A DNA stretch of 64,000 nucleotides from SXOA01 sp046153945 (GTDB lineage: Bacteria; Planctomycetota; Planctomycetia; Pirellulales; Pirellulaceae). Below, piece by piece: positions 7,588 to 15,833 of this stretch. Below the pieces are notes generated by a model, which was given only the letters and a program-made list of their open reading frames with translations, made no database searches and had not been told where the DNA came from. The translations under genes were made by a program, and so were the position numbers. The stretch spans positions 1 to 64,000 of the forward strand of contig JBJXFF010000097.1 of the NCBI GenBank assembly GCA_046153945.1, read 5' to 3'. The first letter of the stretch is position 1. The number at the start of each line of letters is the position of its first letter.

Positions 7588-8043
7588 TCGCGCTTAAAGC
7601 GGTGCGAGGAACGTCCCCAACAGCCATGCCGCGACGATGTCCTGATTTCACAAGAATACCATGTGATTGCCCAGCCATTCAAGGTTCTTTGCGACTTCCC
7701 GGAGCCTCTCTTGATTGGAACTGGGGAAAAATCGCACTTTCGCTCCCACGCCAAGCCGTGGGCGTGCCACCCTTACGACCTCGTGCACGAGCTGAGCCAG
7801 CGGTAAAAAGCAAAAAATGTCGCAAAAATATTTCACGACATTTCGATAAAAACCGCACTTTTGCCCTATCCCGCGCGCTCCCAACTGCTACGATTAAGGC
7901 AGGCAAGACAGCCCCTTGTGGTCTGACGCGTGTTTCTTAGCATTCGCTCTCCTCTTTCGTCTCCCTGCCTGGCAGGCCACCCAATGGCCTCTTCTTTGGC
8001 CTGGGAAGTTCTTGCAGGGCCAGTTCTTTGAGGAGTTTGTCGG
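7588..8043. other. Intergenic region between hicAB and the RRM gene
   Basis: No gene is supported. Visible items: a CCCACG/CGTGGG hairpin (7745-7762) within a sequence reminiscent of dispersed planctomycete repeats; a 24-base near copy of the hemE 3' end (7782-7805); an A/T-rich tract (about 7806-7860); and the leader of the RRM gene with an AGGCCA/TGGCCT hairpin (7974-7990). Confidence 0.5.
7782..7805 (+). repeat. Near copy of the hemD-hemE 3' terminus
   Basis: It matches the last 24 bases of the fusion gene (6986-7009) at 21 of 24 positions and would read VHELSQR-stop against VHEMSQR-stop. It may mark a displaced gene end after insertion of the hicAB segment, or be chance. Confidence 0.35.
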
Positions 8044-8328
8044 ATGAAGCTTTACGTAGGAAACATCAGTTACAACGTCACGAACACATCGCTGGAAGAT
8101 CTGTTCACTCCGTTCGGATCGGTGCGGAGCGCACAGGTCATTCAAGACCGTGACACGGGGCGAAGCAAAGGCTTTGGCTTTGTCGAAATGAGCAACGCGA
8201 ACGAAGCGAACGAGGCCATCAAGGGGCTCAACGAAAAGGAACACGACGGACGGGCTCTGACCGTCAATGAAGCCAAGCCCCGCGAAGACCGCGGCGGTGG
8301 TGGCGGCTCGCGCGAGCGCCGCTACTAA
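8044..8328 (+). CDS. Single-RRM glycine-tailed RNA-binding protein
   Basis: A 94-aa protein with one RNA-recognition motif: RNP2 LYVGNI (residues 3-8) and RNP1 KGFGFVEM (42-49), both with the aromatic residues that stack on RNA. A short RGGGGGS tail and a basic end follow. Such bacterial RRM proteins, studied best in cyanobacteria, act as RNA chaperones and are often cold-induced. Start is supported by GAGGAG at 8030-8035, 8 bases before the ATG. A leader with at least one hairpin precedes it, which may allow post-transcriptional control. Confidence 0.92.
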   Translation: MKLYVGNISYNVTNTSLEDLFTPFGSVRSAQVIQDRDTGRSKGFGFVEMSNANEANEAIKGLNEKEHDGRALTVNEAKPREDRGGGGGSRERRY

Positions 8329-8473
8329 GCGACAGCCTGTCTGTCCCGCTTTGGCAGTCATCCAGGCCCTTGGCGCTTTGACTCGAGGGCCGAAATCGGC
8401 GGGGCAGCGGACGAAATCCGCTGCCGCCGAATCTCATCTACTCTCTTGCACACCACCAATCAGGACAGTGACT

Positions 8474-8707
8474 ATGGGCTCCAAAGAAGACGACAAGATC
8501 AACATGCAAATCACGAACAAGTTGGCCGGCCGCGGCATTACCAACCCCTGCAAAGTGATGGTTTCGTCCAACAAGGGAGAAGTGACGCTTAGCGGAACGG
8601 TTCAACATGTGCATCAGCGGAAGGCCGCCGAACAAGCGGCCACCGGCATCACCGGAGTCCGCCGAGTTAACAATCAACTCGTCGTGAAAGTCGAGAAGCG
8701 AATGTAA
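8474..8707 (+). CDS. Small BON-domain protein
   Basis: A 77-aa protein that is almost entirely a BON domain: ITNKLAGRGITNPCKVMVSSNKGEVTLSGTV, then HQRKAAEQAATGITGVRRVNNQLVV, the usual alpha-beta pattern with the VTLSGTV strand. BON domains bind phospholipid or stabilise membranes under osmotic stress, but there is no signal peptide here. The ATG at 8474 is chosen because the BON domain starts soon after; the frame extends farther upstream but shows no similarity there. Confidence 0.82.
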   Translation: MGSKEDDKINMQITNKLAGRGITNPCKVMVSSNKGEVTLSGTVQHVHQRKAAEQAATGITGVRRVNNQLVVKVEKRM

Positions 8708-8735
8708 GCGGCGTCGGAGTCGCTTTCTTTAGAAC

Positions 8736-8826
8736 TGGTTTCAAAAGGGGTCTGGCTCCGAGCGACGAGTGGATAATGCCAGCAGAGCAGACGCGACCGC
8801 GAGGTGCCTGACCCCTTTTGAAACTG
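8736..8826. repeat. MITE-like inverted repeat element
   Basis: Arms 8736-8759 and 8803-8826 are imperfect inverted copies (about 21 of 24) built on TTTCAAAAGGGGTCNGGC, separated by about 43 bases. No transposase is nearby. The form fits a non-autonomous palindromic element (REPIN or MITE). Confidence 0.6.
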
Positions 8827-8863
8827 CCTCTAGTATCTGTAGAAACATTGAGCGAAGAATTTC

Positions 8864-9052
8864 ATGAGCATCCGTATTACCCTCGTCGATTCCGACGGAA
8901 AACAACTTGAGACCAAAGCCATTGCCACTTCCGCGGAGCTGCGGATGCTTGGTGAACAAGCTAGAAATCTGGTCCGTGAATGCGACCGTCTGGCCCAGGC
9001 CAAAGACGACGCGGACCCCGCCAAAAAGCGGACTGCTGTGCCGTATGTCTAA
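8864..9052 (+). CDS. Small protein of unknown function
   Basis: A 62-aa open frame. The first part looks like a beta-strand pair (SIRITLVDSDGKQLETKAI), followed by a helix (SAELRMLGEQARNLVRECDRLAQA) and a charged tail. No family recognised. The ribosome site is weak. It lies 37 bases after the inverted-repeat element and converges on the L,D-transpeptidase gene. The balanced codon pattern makes it plausibly real. Confidence 0.45.
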   Translation: MSIRITLVDSDGKQLETKAIATSAELRMLGEQARNLVRECDRLAQAKDDADPAKKRTAVPYV

Positions 9053-9102
9053 TTGCTCCGATCAGAACTCTTCGCGGCACTCGTGAGCTGGTCGCGGAAG
9101 AC

Positions 9103-10218
9103 CTACCTCACTATTACCTTGGACCCGACCGACAGAATGGCGGCCACGTCTTGGGCGTCCTGCGGGCTGAGGCTGATGCAGCCGAAGACCTTGCCCGGTT
9201 GGCTTCGCGCCGGGCTGCCGTGGATGCTGACATTGTCACCCAAATCAATCCACCATTGGCCGTAAGGATTGCTGGGATCGCCGGCGGCGATCACGCGCTC
9301 ACCAACGTAGGTCTTTTCCATCTTGGTTTCGCGGACTTGGTATTCTCCAGGTGCCGGCGGCTCGTCGCCGAGTGCAAACGGAAAGCGGCCAGCGTATAGA
9401 TTGCCAAGGAAGAGCGTAATCTCGTTGCTCCTCAGGTCCACTTCCGCCCGGAACGGGCCAGGGACGACTTTGAGCCTGGTGGTGACAACCAGAATATTCG
9501 GATTGTTAACGACGTCGTGGTTGATGCTGGCGAGGAGCTGGGTGCTGACGCCATATTTTCTAGCGACGTCTACCAGCCGCTCGCGGTCGCTGGTCACCAC
9601 GTGCGGGCTGGCCAAGTAATGCTCGCTGGAATAGATGACCTTGGCGGCCAAGGCGTCGAGCCATTCCAGCAGCTGCGCTTGTTGTTCCGGATTGAGATCG
9701 GGGCTGCGGTAGTAGGGTGTCAGCGTGAGCAAGGCGTCGCGGAATCTCCCTTCATCCACTTGGTACGTCGCGGAGATCCAATCGCGCTTGAAATTGGCCG
9801 CGGTCAAATTGATTTCGCCAGCTCGCGGGTTGCCATCGGACAGTGGGGCTTCATGACCGGCAGGCTGCTCAGGAAGGCCAGTCGCGGCGTCGGGCCCCGG
9901 CGGCAGCGTTTCGGCAATTGTTTCCGGGGGAGCAAATGCACTGCCGGGCTCGCGACTCGGCGAGTATTTCTCGTCACGAGGGAATTTTGGATTCAGATTG
10001 CGCGGGGATTCCTCGCCCCCCTGGCCGGGAGACGCGGAAATGCCTTTCTCTGTTCCCTCAGTGCCGAAGTCCACCTCCGGTGGAATGGTGTCCTGCTCCA
10101 CCTGCTCCTTGGAGATTCCAGGCGGAGGCTCAGCCGGCGGCTGATGCAGCGTCACGTACACTCCGTACAGAACGCCAGCCAGAACGATAACCAGTGCTGC
10201 AGATTTCAGCGTATTCAC
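9103..10218 (-). CDS. Membrane-anchored L,D-transpeptidase with LysM-like region
   Basis: A 371-aa periplasmic enzyme. Residues 7-24 form an N-terminal membrane anchor or signal, and a long Pro/Glu-rich spacer follows (about 26-145). A LysM-like segment (about 205-255: VARKYGVSTQLLASIN, LKVVPG) binds glycan. The C-terminal YkuD domain (about 258-371) holds the catalytic signature HGSPARSQPGKVFGC with His333 and Cys347. YkuD enzymes make 3-3 cross-links or attach proteins to peptidoglycan, consistent with planctomycetes having peptidoglycan. Confidence 0.9.
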   Translation of the reverse strand: MNTLKSAALVIVLAGVLYGVYVTLHQPPAEPPPGISKEQVEQDTIPPEVDFGTEGTEKGISASPGQGGEESPRNLNPKFPRDEKYSPSREPGSAFAPPETIAETLPPGPDAATGLPEQPAGHEAPLSDGNPRAGEINLTAANFKRDWISATYQVDEGRFRDALLTLTPYYRSPDLNPEQQAQLLEWLDALAAKVIYSSEHYLASPHVVTSDRERLVDVARKYGVSTQLLASINHDVVNNPNILVVTTRLKVVPGPFRAEVDLRSNEITLFLGNLYAGRFPFALGDEPPAPGEYQVRETKMEKTYVGERVIAAGDPSNPYGQWWIDLGDNVSIHGSPARSQPGKVFGCISLSPQDAQDVAAILSVGSKVIVR

Positions 10219-10401
10219 GTTCGTCCTCCTTGACGAAACGGCCTCACGCGGCCGCTAGCAAAAAGCGCACCCCGAGCGAGGCTAGATTGCGGATAATAGG
10301 GATTCCGTCCCGAGCCGACCATAGCAAAATCTGAGTGCAATACAGTAAGCTGGCGTCCGTGCGGCAGGTTTCCAGTCTGCCCAAATTCCCAGGAGACTTC
10401 C

Positions 10402-10746
10402 ATGCCCGCTAAAACCATCTTCAAACGAATCATCGACAAGGAAATCCCCGCCAAAATCCTCTACGAGGACGATCTCTGCCTCGCCTTCGCGGATGTGAAC
10501 CCCCAGGCCCCAACTCACCTCTTGGTCATTCCCAAGAAGGAAGTCGCGTCTGTCGCCGATCTGGAAAATGACGACCAGGCGCTCATCGGCCACCTGCTCC
10601 TTGTCTGCCGCAATCTGGCCAAGAAGTTCGGCCTTGAGAGCGGCTACCGGATCGTTACGAACATCGGCCCCGATGCGGGGCAGTCGGTGGAGCACCTGCA
10701 TCTGCATCTGCTGGGGGGCCGGGCGATGAACTGGCCGCCGGGGTGA
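10402..10746 (+). CDS. HIT family nucleotide-binding protein
   Basis: A 114-aa histidine-triad protein of the HINT branch, probably a phosphoramidate or purine-nucleotide hydrolase. The active-site triad EHLHLHLLGG gives His98, His100 and His102. FKRIIDKEIPAKILYEDD at the N-terminus is typical. The full family length is present. Start ATG 10402 follows GGAG. It stands alone, and long facing purine/pyrimidine arrays follow it. Confidence 0.93.
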   Translation: MPAKTIFKRIIDKEIPAKILYEDDLCLAFADVNPQAPTHLLVIPKKEVASVADLENDDQALIGHLLLVCRNLAKKFGLESGYRIVTNIGPDAGQSVEHLHLHLLGGRAMNWPPG

Positions 10747-10755
10747 TGCAAAGTC

Positions 10756-10846
10756 GGAAGACGAGTAGGAGTAGGAGCAAGAGTACGAGTAGGATTTAGG
10801 CCGATTTCCATCTTACTCGTACTCTTACTCGTCTCCTCCTACTTCC
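10756..10846. repeat. Facing hexamer arrays (GAGTAG-type)
   Basis: Left arm 10756-10795 consists of GAGTAG/GAGTAC/GAGCAA units. Right arm 10811-10846 is a near inverted copy (ACTCGT/ACTCTT). RNA across the region could form a roughly 35-bp imperfect hairpin between the HIT and DUF4126 genes. Confidence 0.65.
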
Positions 10847-10892
10847 GCCGGAGAGCCTATCAAGAACTTCCTCCCCCCAACGAATAATCCTC

Positions 10893-11513
10893 ATGGACTT
10901 CCTTCTCTCTCTCTGTCTCGGCATCGGCCTCTCAGCCGCCTGCGGCTTTCGGGTTTTCGTGCCCATGCTGGGGATGAGCGTGGCTTCGATGGCGGGGCAT
11001 TTGGAACTCTCCAGCGGCTTTGAGTGGATTGGAACGCCCCCCGCCTTCGTCTGCTTCCTGGCGGCGACGTCGCTGGAAATCGTCGCCTACTATGTCCCCT
11101 GGCTGGACAATCTGCTCGATACCATGGCCACACCCGCAGCCGTCGTGGCCGGCACGATTTCGCTCGCGGCAACGGTCGGTCCCAACACGATGGTTGCCGA
11201 CATGTCCCCATTCCTCCGCTGGACGCTGGCCATCATCGCCGGCGGCTCAATCGCCGGCATCATTCAGCTCGGCACCGTCACGCTCCGCGGCACGTCCACA
11301 CTCACCACCGCGGGGCTGGGGAATTTTGTCGTTTCCACGCTCGAATTGATTCTCTCCGTCGCGACGACCGTATTTGCCATCGCCTTGCCGATCTTTTGTG
11401 TGCTGGCCGTTGTGCCGATTGCGGGACTCTTGGTGCGGCGGCGATTCGTCCGCCGCAAAGTTGTCGTCGTCGAGTCGACCGACAAGATTAAGGGATCAAG
11501 AGTTGAACGCTAG
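10893..11513 (+). CDS. DUF4126 membrane protein
   Basis: A 206-aa integral membrane protein with about five hydrophobic segments. GIGLSAACGFRVFVPML near the start and a Gly-rich VVAGTISLAATVG helix match the DUF4126 family. Function is unknown; homologues are common in environmental bacteria. A basic C-terminal tail (RRRFVRRK) suggests that end is cytoplasmic. It converges on the HEAT-repeat lipoprotein gene with a 6-base gap. Confidence 0.8.
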   Translation: MDFLLSLCLGIGLSAACGFRVFVPMLGMSVASMAGHLELSSGFEWIGTPPAFVCFLAATSLEIVAYYVPWLDNLLDTMATPAAVVAGTISLAATVGPNTMVADMSPFLRWTLAIIAGGSIAGIIQLGTVTLRGTSTLTTAGLGNFVVSTLELILSVATTVFAIALPIFCVLAVVPIAGLLVRRRFVRRKVVVVESTDKIKGSRVER

Positions 11514-11519
11514 AGTCTG

Positions 11520-12233
11520 TTAATACGCGTTCATCAGTCCCTTGCGCGGGTCCACGGCCTTCAGGGCCTTCTTCGCCAAGCTGCGAATAGTTTCGTCTTC
11601 GTCGCCATCGTTGAGAATCGCTTGCAGGCGGTCTTTGGCCCCGCCAGCCGGCTTTCCGATGTTGGACAGTGCTCCCAGGGCCGCTTTCCGCTGCTCAAAA
11701 TCTGGATCGTCGATGAGGGCGATCACCTTCTCCACGATTTCCTTACTGGTTGGCTTGAGGCGGCCGAGGCACTCGATGGCCTTCACCCGCAGTTCCCGCG
11801 GCTCGCTGGCGGTTGCTTCCATCAAAACGGGCGTCGCAGCCGTCGGGCCAAGTTTCATCATCACGCGGCAGGCGGTGATGCGGCTGGGGAGCGGGCCGGC
11901 GGTATCCTTAATCTTGGCCGATAGCTCGGGGACGATTTTATCCCCCTGCATCTGCAGCCAGGTCTCCACGATGAGCATTTCCTTGCCTGTCTTTTCGTCC
12001 TGGTTCTTCACCAGCTCCTCGACCTTCGCCATCGCGGCATCGACACTGGCAAAAGCACTCTGATCGACCTTCGGCGGCGGAGGGGGTGGAACGAAGGGCT
12101 CTTCAACCTTCTTAGGAGCTGCCTTTTTGCTGGTCTTCTTGGCTAACTTGGCGCTGGCGGACGTTCCGCCGCAGCCGACGAGAAACACCAGAAGCAACAA
12201 GAGGGTGGATAAAATCGTGGAGCGATTGAGCAT
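11520..12233 (-). CDS. HEAT-repeat lipoprotein
   Basis: A 237-aa protein starting at ATG 12233. A lipoprotein signal ends in lipobox L18-V-G-C21, so the mature protein is lipid-anchored. A Lys/Ala stretch and a poly-Pro segment (about 45-55) lead to HEAT-type helical repeats (ITACRVMMKLGPTAATPVLMEATAS, ELRVKAIECLGRL, FEQRKAALGALSNIG). Such repeats are protein-binding scaffolds. The frame is open for 55 codons upstream, but that part translates intergenic repeat DNA and is not included. Confidence 0.82.
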   Translation of the reverse strand: MLNRSTILSTLLLLLVFLVGCGGTSASAKLAKKTSKKAAPKKVEEPFVPPPPPPKVDQSAFASVDAAMAKVEELVKNQDEKTGKEMLIVETWLQMQGDKIVPELSAKIKDTAGPLPSRITACRVMMKLGPTAATPVLMEATASEPRELRVKAIECLGRLKPTSKEIVEKVIALIDDPDFEQRKAALGALSNIGKPAGGAKDRLQAILNDGDEDETIRSLAKKALKAVDPRKGLMNAY

Positions 12234-12301
12234 GAAAGAGACTCTCCGAGTGGAGCGTCTAGTCTGGCGGCTATTCCAGGGAAGTTCAATCGGTGGGGAC
12301 T

Positions 12302-12395
12302 GGAGATTTAACGCAAAGATGCAGAGACGCTGAGGGGCAAAGGAAGAAAATGAGAGGGGGACAGGAAGACACGGAGGGCACGGCTCAAGGAATTT
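12302..12395. repeat. Degenerate purine-rich repeat (ACGCAAAGATGCAGAGACGC-like)
   Basis: A short-period purine-rich stretch upstream of the HEAT lipoprotein. It resembles the ACCGCGGAGAACGCGGAG stretch at 52551-52594. It is non-coding despite being open in one frame. Confidence 0.5.
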
Positions 12396-12486
12396 CATTC
12401 TGTTGCTTCGGGTTAATGACGGTAGGCCGGTCTCTGCGATAGACTCATGCTTATCCCTATTTCATCTTCTATCACGTCTTAAAGCC

Positions 12487-14169
12487 ATGCCTCAATCCAT
12501 CGACGACTTTCACGTTCCTACTCCGACCATCGACGGCGTCACCAAGGAATACGCCGTCATTCAGAAGGCCCTGGACCATGCCGCCAGCCCGCCAGAACGC
12601 CTGGCGGCCGTCAAATCGTGGGACGATCTCCGCCGTCGTTTGGAAACCTGGAGCGCGCTGGTGGACCTGCGGTTCAATCAGGACACGGGGAACGAGGAAT
12701 TCAAGAAAGCCCGCGAGTTCCGGGACGAAATCGCCCCCAAGTTCACCGACCTGGAAGTGACGTTCAAGCGCGGGCTGCTGCAGGCGACTTACCGCGTGGA
12801 GCTGGAAAAAAAGTTCGGCCAGCAGGCTTTCGCACTCTGGGAAGCCGACGTAATGGCCTTCGACCCCGCCATCGAAGAGCCGCTCGTGGCGGAATCCAAA
12901 TTGCAAGCCGAGTACTGCGAGCTGACGGCGAATGCCCAGGTGGAGTTCCGGGGCGAGAAGCACAACCTGTCAAGCATCGTGAAATTTCGTGAGGACGCCG
13001 ACCGTTCCGTCCGTTATGGGTCGGAGAAGGCCCGCTCTCAGTGGTCGGCCAACAATCGTCCGGCGCTCGACCGCATTTACGACGACCTCGTCAAGCTGCG
13101 GCATGGAATGGCCCAGACCCTTGGCTTTGAGAACTATGTCAGCCTCGGCTACAAGCGGATGAAGCGGGTTGATTATACCGAAAAAGACGTGGACCAATTC
13201 CGGGCCGAAGTCCGCGAGCATTTGGTTCCGCTCGCCGTGGAACTACGGCAGAAGCAGGGGAAGGCCCTAGGCGTCGACAAGCTGATGTTCTGGGACGATG
13301 CGATTCACGATCCCCAGGGAAATCCCGCCCCCCACGGCGACCACGACTGGATGGTGGAGCGGGCCAAGGAGATGTTCGACGCGATGGGAAAAGACCTTGG
13401 CGACTTTTTCCGCTTGATGGTCGAATCGAAGCTGACGGACCTGAAGAATCGAGACCGGAAATCACCCGGAGGCTTCTGCACGGCCTTTCCCATCTATGGC
13501 GTGCCGTTCATCTTTGCCAACTTCAACGGCACCAAGCACGATGTGGAAGTTTTCACCCACGAAATGGGGCACGCCTACCAGGCCTACCGCAGTCGTCATC
13601 AGCCACTTTTGGATTACCTTTGGCCGACGTATGAATCGTGCGAGATCCATTCGATGGGTCTGGAGTTCCTCACCTGGCCGCACATGGAGAAGTTTTTTGA
13701 GGGAGACGCCGAGCGGTTCCGCCGCATTCATCTCACGCAAGGGCTCCTCTTCATTCCCTATGGCGTGGCGGTGGACCATTTCCAACACCTCGTCTATGCC
13801 AAACCCGAGGCGACGCCAGCCGAGCGGCATGCGATGTGGCAGGAGATGGAGCGGATGTATCTTCCCTGGCGGGACTACGGCGATTTGCCGCACGTCGCGG
13901 ATGGTGGCTTCTGGCAGTTCCAGCGGCACATCTATCTCAGCCCGTTTTACTACATCGATTACACGCTGGCCCAAACCTGCGCCTTGCAACTCTGGGTCCG
14001 CTCCCAGCGGGACCCAGCCGGCACGCTCGCCGCCTACAACACTCTCTGCACCCGCGGCGGCCAGGCCCCGTTCCAGCAGCTTGCCAAGGGAGCGGGACTC
14101 GTCTCCCCATTCCACGCCGGCTGCTTGCGGGATGTGGTGGCGACGGCGAAGCAGGCACTGGCGGTGTGA
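12487..14169 (+). CDS. M3 family oligopeptidase (PepF-like)
   Basis: A 560-aa cytoplasmic zinc metallopeptidase of family M3. The zinc motif is HEMGH (His358, Glu359, His362), followed by a conserved downstream Glu region (YESCEIHSMGLEFLTWP). The C-terminal FYYIDYTLAQTCALQLW matches oligoendopeptidase F relatives. It would degrade short peptides. ATG 12487 is used because the upstream frame to 12403 has no similarity. Confidence 0.9.
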   Translation: MPQSIDDFHVPTPTIDGVTKEYAVIQKALDHAASPPERLAAVKSWDDLRRRLETWSALVDLRFNQDTGNEEFKKAREFRDEIAPKFTDLEVTFKRGLLQATYRVELEKKFGQQAFALWEADVMAFDPAIEEPLVAESKLQAEYCELTANAQVEFRGEKHNLSSIVKFREDADRSVRYGSEKARSQWSANNRPALDRIYDDLVKLRHGMAQTLGFENYVSLGYKRMKRVDYTEKDVDQFRAEVREHLVPLAVELRQKQGKALGVDKLMFWDDAIHDPQGNPAPHGDHDWMVERAKEMFDAMGKDLGDFFRLMVESKLTDLKNRDRKSPGGFCTAFPIYGVPFIFANFNGTKHDVEVFTHEMGHAYQAYRSRHQPLLDYLWPTYESCEIHSMGLEFLTWPHMEKFFEGDAERFRRIHLTQGLLFIPYGVAVDHFQHLVYAKPEATPAERHAMWQEMERMYLPWRDYGDLPHVADGGFWQFQRHIYLSPFYYIDYTLAQTCALQLWVRSQRDPAGTLAAYNTLCTRGGQAPFQQLAKGAGLVSPFHAGCLRDVVATAKQALAV

Positions 14170-14226
14170 CGCGGAAGTTGACTTGGCGTATTCCATTGAT
14201 GGCACTGCGCACGCCTGCAAATCACC

Positions 14227-14550
14227 ATGCCAAAAGACGTCTACCCACATCTGCGGCAGCTATTCGGCGGGTATATGCATCAGGATTGGTGTAATGAAGG
14301 AAAAGATTGGCCGGATCTCGTCCGAAACTTTTCTCGGTGTGAATCGATCGCCGATCCCTCGATCGTGGCGACGGAGATCGAACAGCTATTGGCGAGTGCT
14401 CCCAATGATGCCGCCCTTCACGATCACGTCTACCGCGAGATGAATTGCTATTACGACCCGCGTCCCGATCTTGGGGGTCCAACTGTGCGTGAATGGTTGA
14501 CACAAGTTGCCGCGTTCTTGCGGCTCTCAGGCCCAACGGGCAGGCGCTAA
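14227..14550 (+). CDS. CdiI-like contact-dependent inhibition immunity protein (orphan)
   Basis: A 107-aa acidic protein. LRQLFGGYMHQDWCNEGKDW near the start and CYYDPRPDLGGPTVREWL near the end match my memory of the CdiI_2-type immunity family. Those proteins neutralise toxins delivered by CdiA or polymorphic toxins. No CdiA, CdiB or toxin gene is nearby, so it is an orphan, perhaps protection against neighbours. Start ATG 14227 lies 57 bases after the M3 peptidase stop. Family assignment is by motif recall. Confidence 0.7.
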   Translation: MPKDVYPHLRQLFGGYMHQDWCNEGKDWPDLVRNFSRCESIADPSIVATEIEQLLASAPNDAALHDHVYREMNCYYDPRPDLGGPTVREWLTQVAAFLRLSGPTGRR

Positions 14551-15000
14551 GGCAGCCCTGGATACCGGAATGCAAGAACCGAAAGTCCCAAGGGGATAAG
14601 CGTGGGCAAATCCGAATCACAAAATAATTTGGCACCCCCTTGGCTTTCGGGCCTCTATAGTGTACAATAAAACAATATCGTGCCGGCGGGACACCGGTGA
14701 GTTCTTTGACAAGTTAATAGCAGAGGTGTGGGTAGGGCGGGGAGAGGGTGCGCGCGGAGGGAAGGACAGGCGATTTGAAATTTGAGACGAGGGGAGTTGA
14801 GATGACGAAGACCGCTTGAAGGCGGGACTCCGGCGCGTGATTCATCGTGAATCAAGAATGGGGGCGTGAATCAAGGTTGCGTCGAGGTGAATCAACGGAA
14901 CTTATGTTCACATAAGGGGTTGGGGAAAGGTGAATCGTCGTAAGTTCCGGAAAAAATGATTGTGAATCAGTGAATCAGGGTTTGCCTTTCGGGGGGATGT
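14551..15000. other. Gene-free region with iterated GTGAATCA sites
   Basis: About 450 bases without a gene. At 14837-14985 the word GTGAATCA or a close variant occurs six times. Within it are CTTATG-TTCA-CATAAG and an 8-bp inverted pair GGAACTTA/TAAGTTCC. The layout resembles iterons or a multi-site operator. Upstream are a G-rich stretch and a TTGACA (14709) without a clear -10. Confidence 0.5.
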
Positions 15001-15052
15001 GTAGCACGGCCTTCCCCAGGCCGTCGCGAACGAGCTAGGAAGCCCGCTCTAC
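15001..15052. repeat. Double-hairpin intergenic element, copy 1
   Basis: GTAGCACGGCCT...AGGCCGTC followed by GAGCTAGGAAGCCCGCTCTAC. It shares layout and much sequence with 33133-33194. It touches the stop codon of the minus-strand membrane protein gene. Confidence 0.6.
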
Positions 15053-15684
15053 GGAGAAGGCGGTGGCTCGAAGGGGGACTGGCCGTAGTTTTGCGGTGGG
15101 AGATAGCCTTGCGGCTGGCCGAAGGTCTGCGGCGGATAGGGGAGGAACGAATTGAGAATGTCGTCCGTTTTCATCCCTTGCTCCCCCATCACAAAGGCGG
15201 CTTGCACGGCGGGATTGAGGTAGACAATCAGGCCGTAAATCAGCAGGGCAATTCCGGTGGGGGCACAGTAGCAGGCCAGCATGGAAACGAGGCCGCAGAC
15301 GAACGAGACGATTCCCAGGACTCGCCCGCGATACTGGAAGTTTCGGTAGCCGACGTAGAACCGCAGGATGGCAGCCGCCAGGATGATCAGCCCAAAGGCC
15401 ACATATACGCCACCGAGGAGCCACTCCACGCCCGCGGGCGGAGCGTTGTTGCCGTTAAAGTTGGGGTTGTTCCTTTCCGCTTGCATCATGAATCCGACGA
15501 ATATCCCCATTCCCGACAAACCCAAGCCGAGCAAAAGCTCCAGGCCCCCCTGCACGCAGTTCAAGATCGCCACGACGCGAACCTGCTGCACCCACCCGTA
15601 GCCATTGGCTGGTGGGAGGTGGCTGGGGTAGTCCTGAAACTGCTTGGGGTCGAACGAAGGAGAGGCGTAGGGATTGGAGGACAT
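15049..15684 (-). CDS. Four-TM membrane protein with Pro/Gln-rich ends
   Basis: A 211-aa protein. The N-terminus MSSNPYASPS is typical of many small planctomycete membrane proteins. There are four hydrophobic segments (about residues 35-65, 85-105, 120-140, 140-165), then a tail of Pro, Tyr, Gln and Gly (YPPQTFGQPQGYLPPQNYG). No enzymatic motif is visible. Function unknown; low-complexity cytoplasmic tails may mediate assembly. Confidence 0.75.
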   Translation of the reverse strand: MSSNPYASPSFDPKQFQDYPSHLPPANGYGWVQQVRVVAILNCVQGGLELLLGLGLSGMGIFVGFMMQAERNNPNFNGNNAPPAGVEWLLGGVYVAFGLIILAAAILRFYVGYRNFQYRGRVLGIVSFVCGLVSMLACYCAPTGIALLIYGLIVYLNPAVQAAFVMGEQGMKTDDILNSFLPYPPQTFGQPQGYLPPQNYGQSPFEPPPSP

Positions 15685-15807
15685 CGGGCAACCTGGGCGA
15701 AGAACCTCGCGACTGGGATGAGCTTATGATACAGGCCTGTGCGACGGCGTCATACCAGTTGAGCAGGTCAAGCAAATCGGCCTAGAATCGTGACTGAAAT
15801 TTTTCTA

Positions 15808-15827
15808 ACCACTATCCACTATCCACT
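15808..15827. repeat. Heptad repeat family A (short array)
   Basis: ACCACTATCCACTATCCACT, the reverse complement of AGTGGAT units, just before the start codon of the dimethylformamidase-like gene at 15834. Confidence 0.65.
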
Positions 15828-15833
15828 CTTCCC

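Noticed and set aside
7569..7940. Open frame on the plus strand between hicAB and the RRM gene
   Set aside because: Composition is not coding-like, it covers the palindrome and repeats, and no family is recognised.
12234..12398. N-terminal extension of the HEAT lipoprotein
   Set aside because: It would bury the lipobox 76 residues from the start and translates repeat DNA.
14700..14735. TTGACA-containing segment as a promoter or CRISPR-type leader
   Set aside because: No -10 at correct spacing and no repeat-spacer structure downstream.
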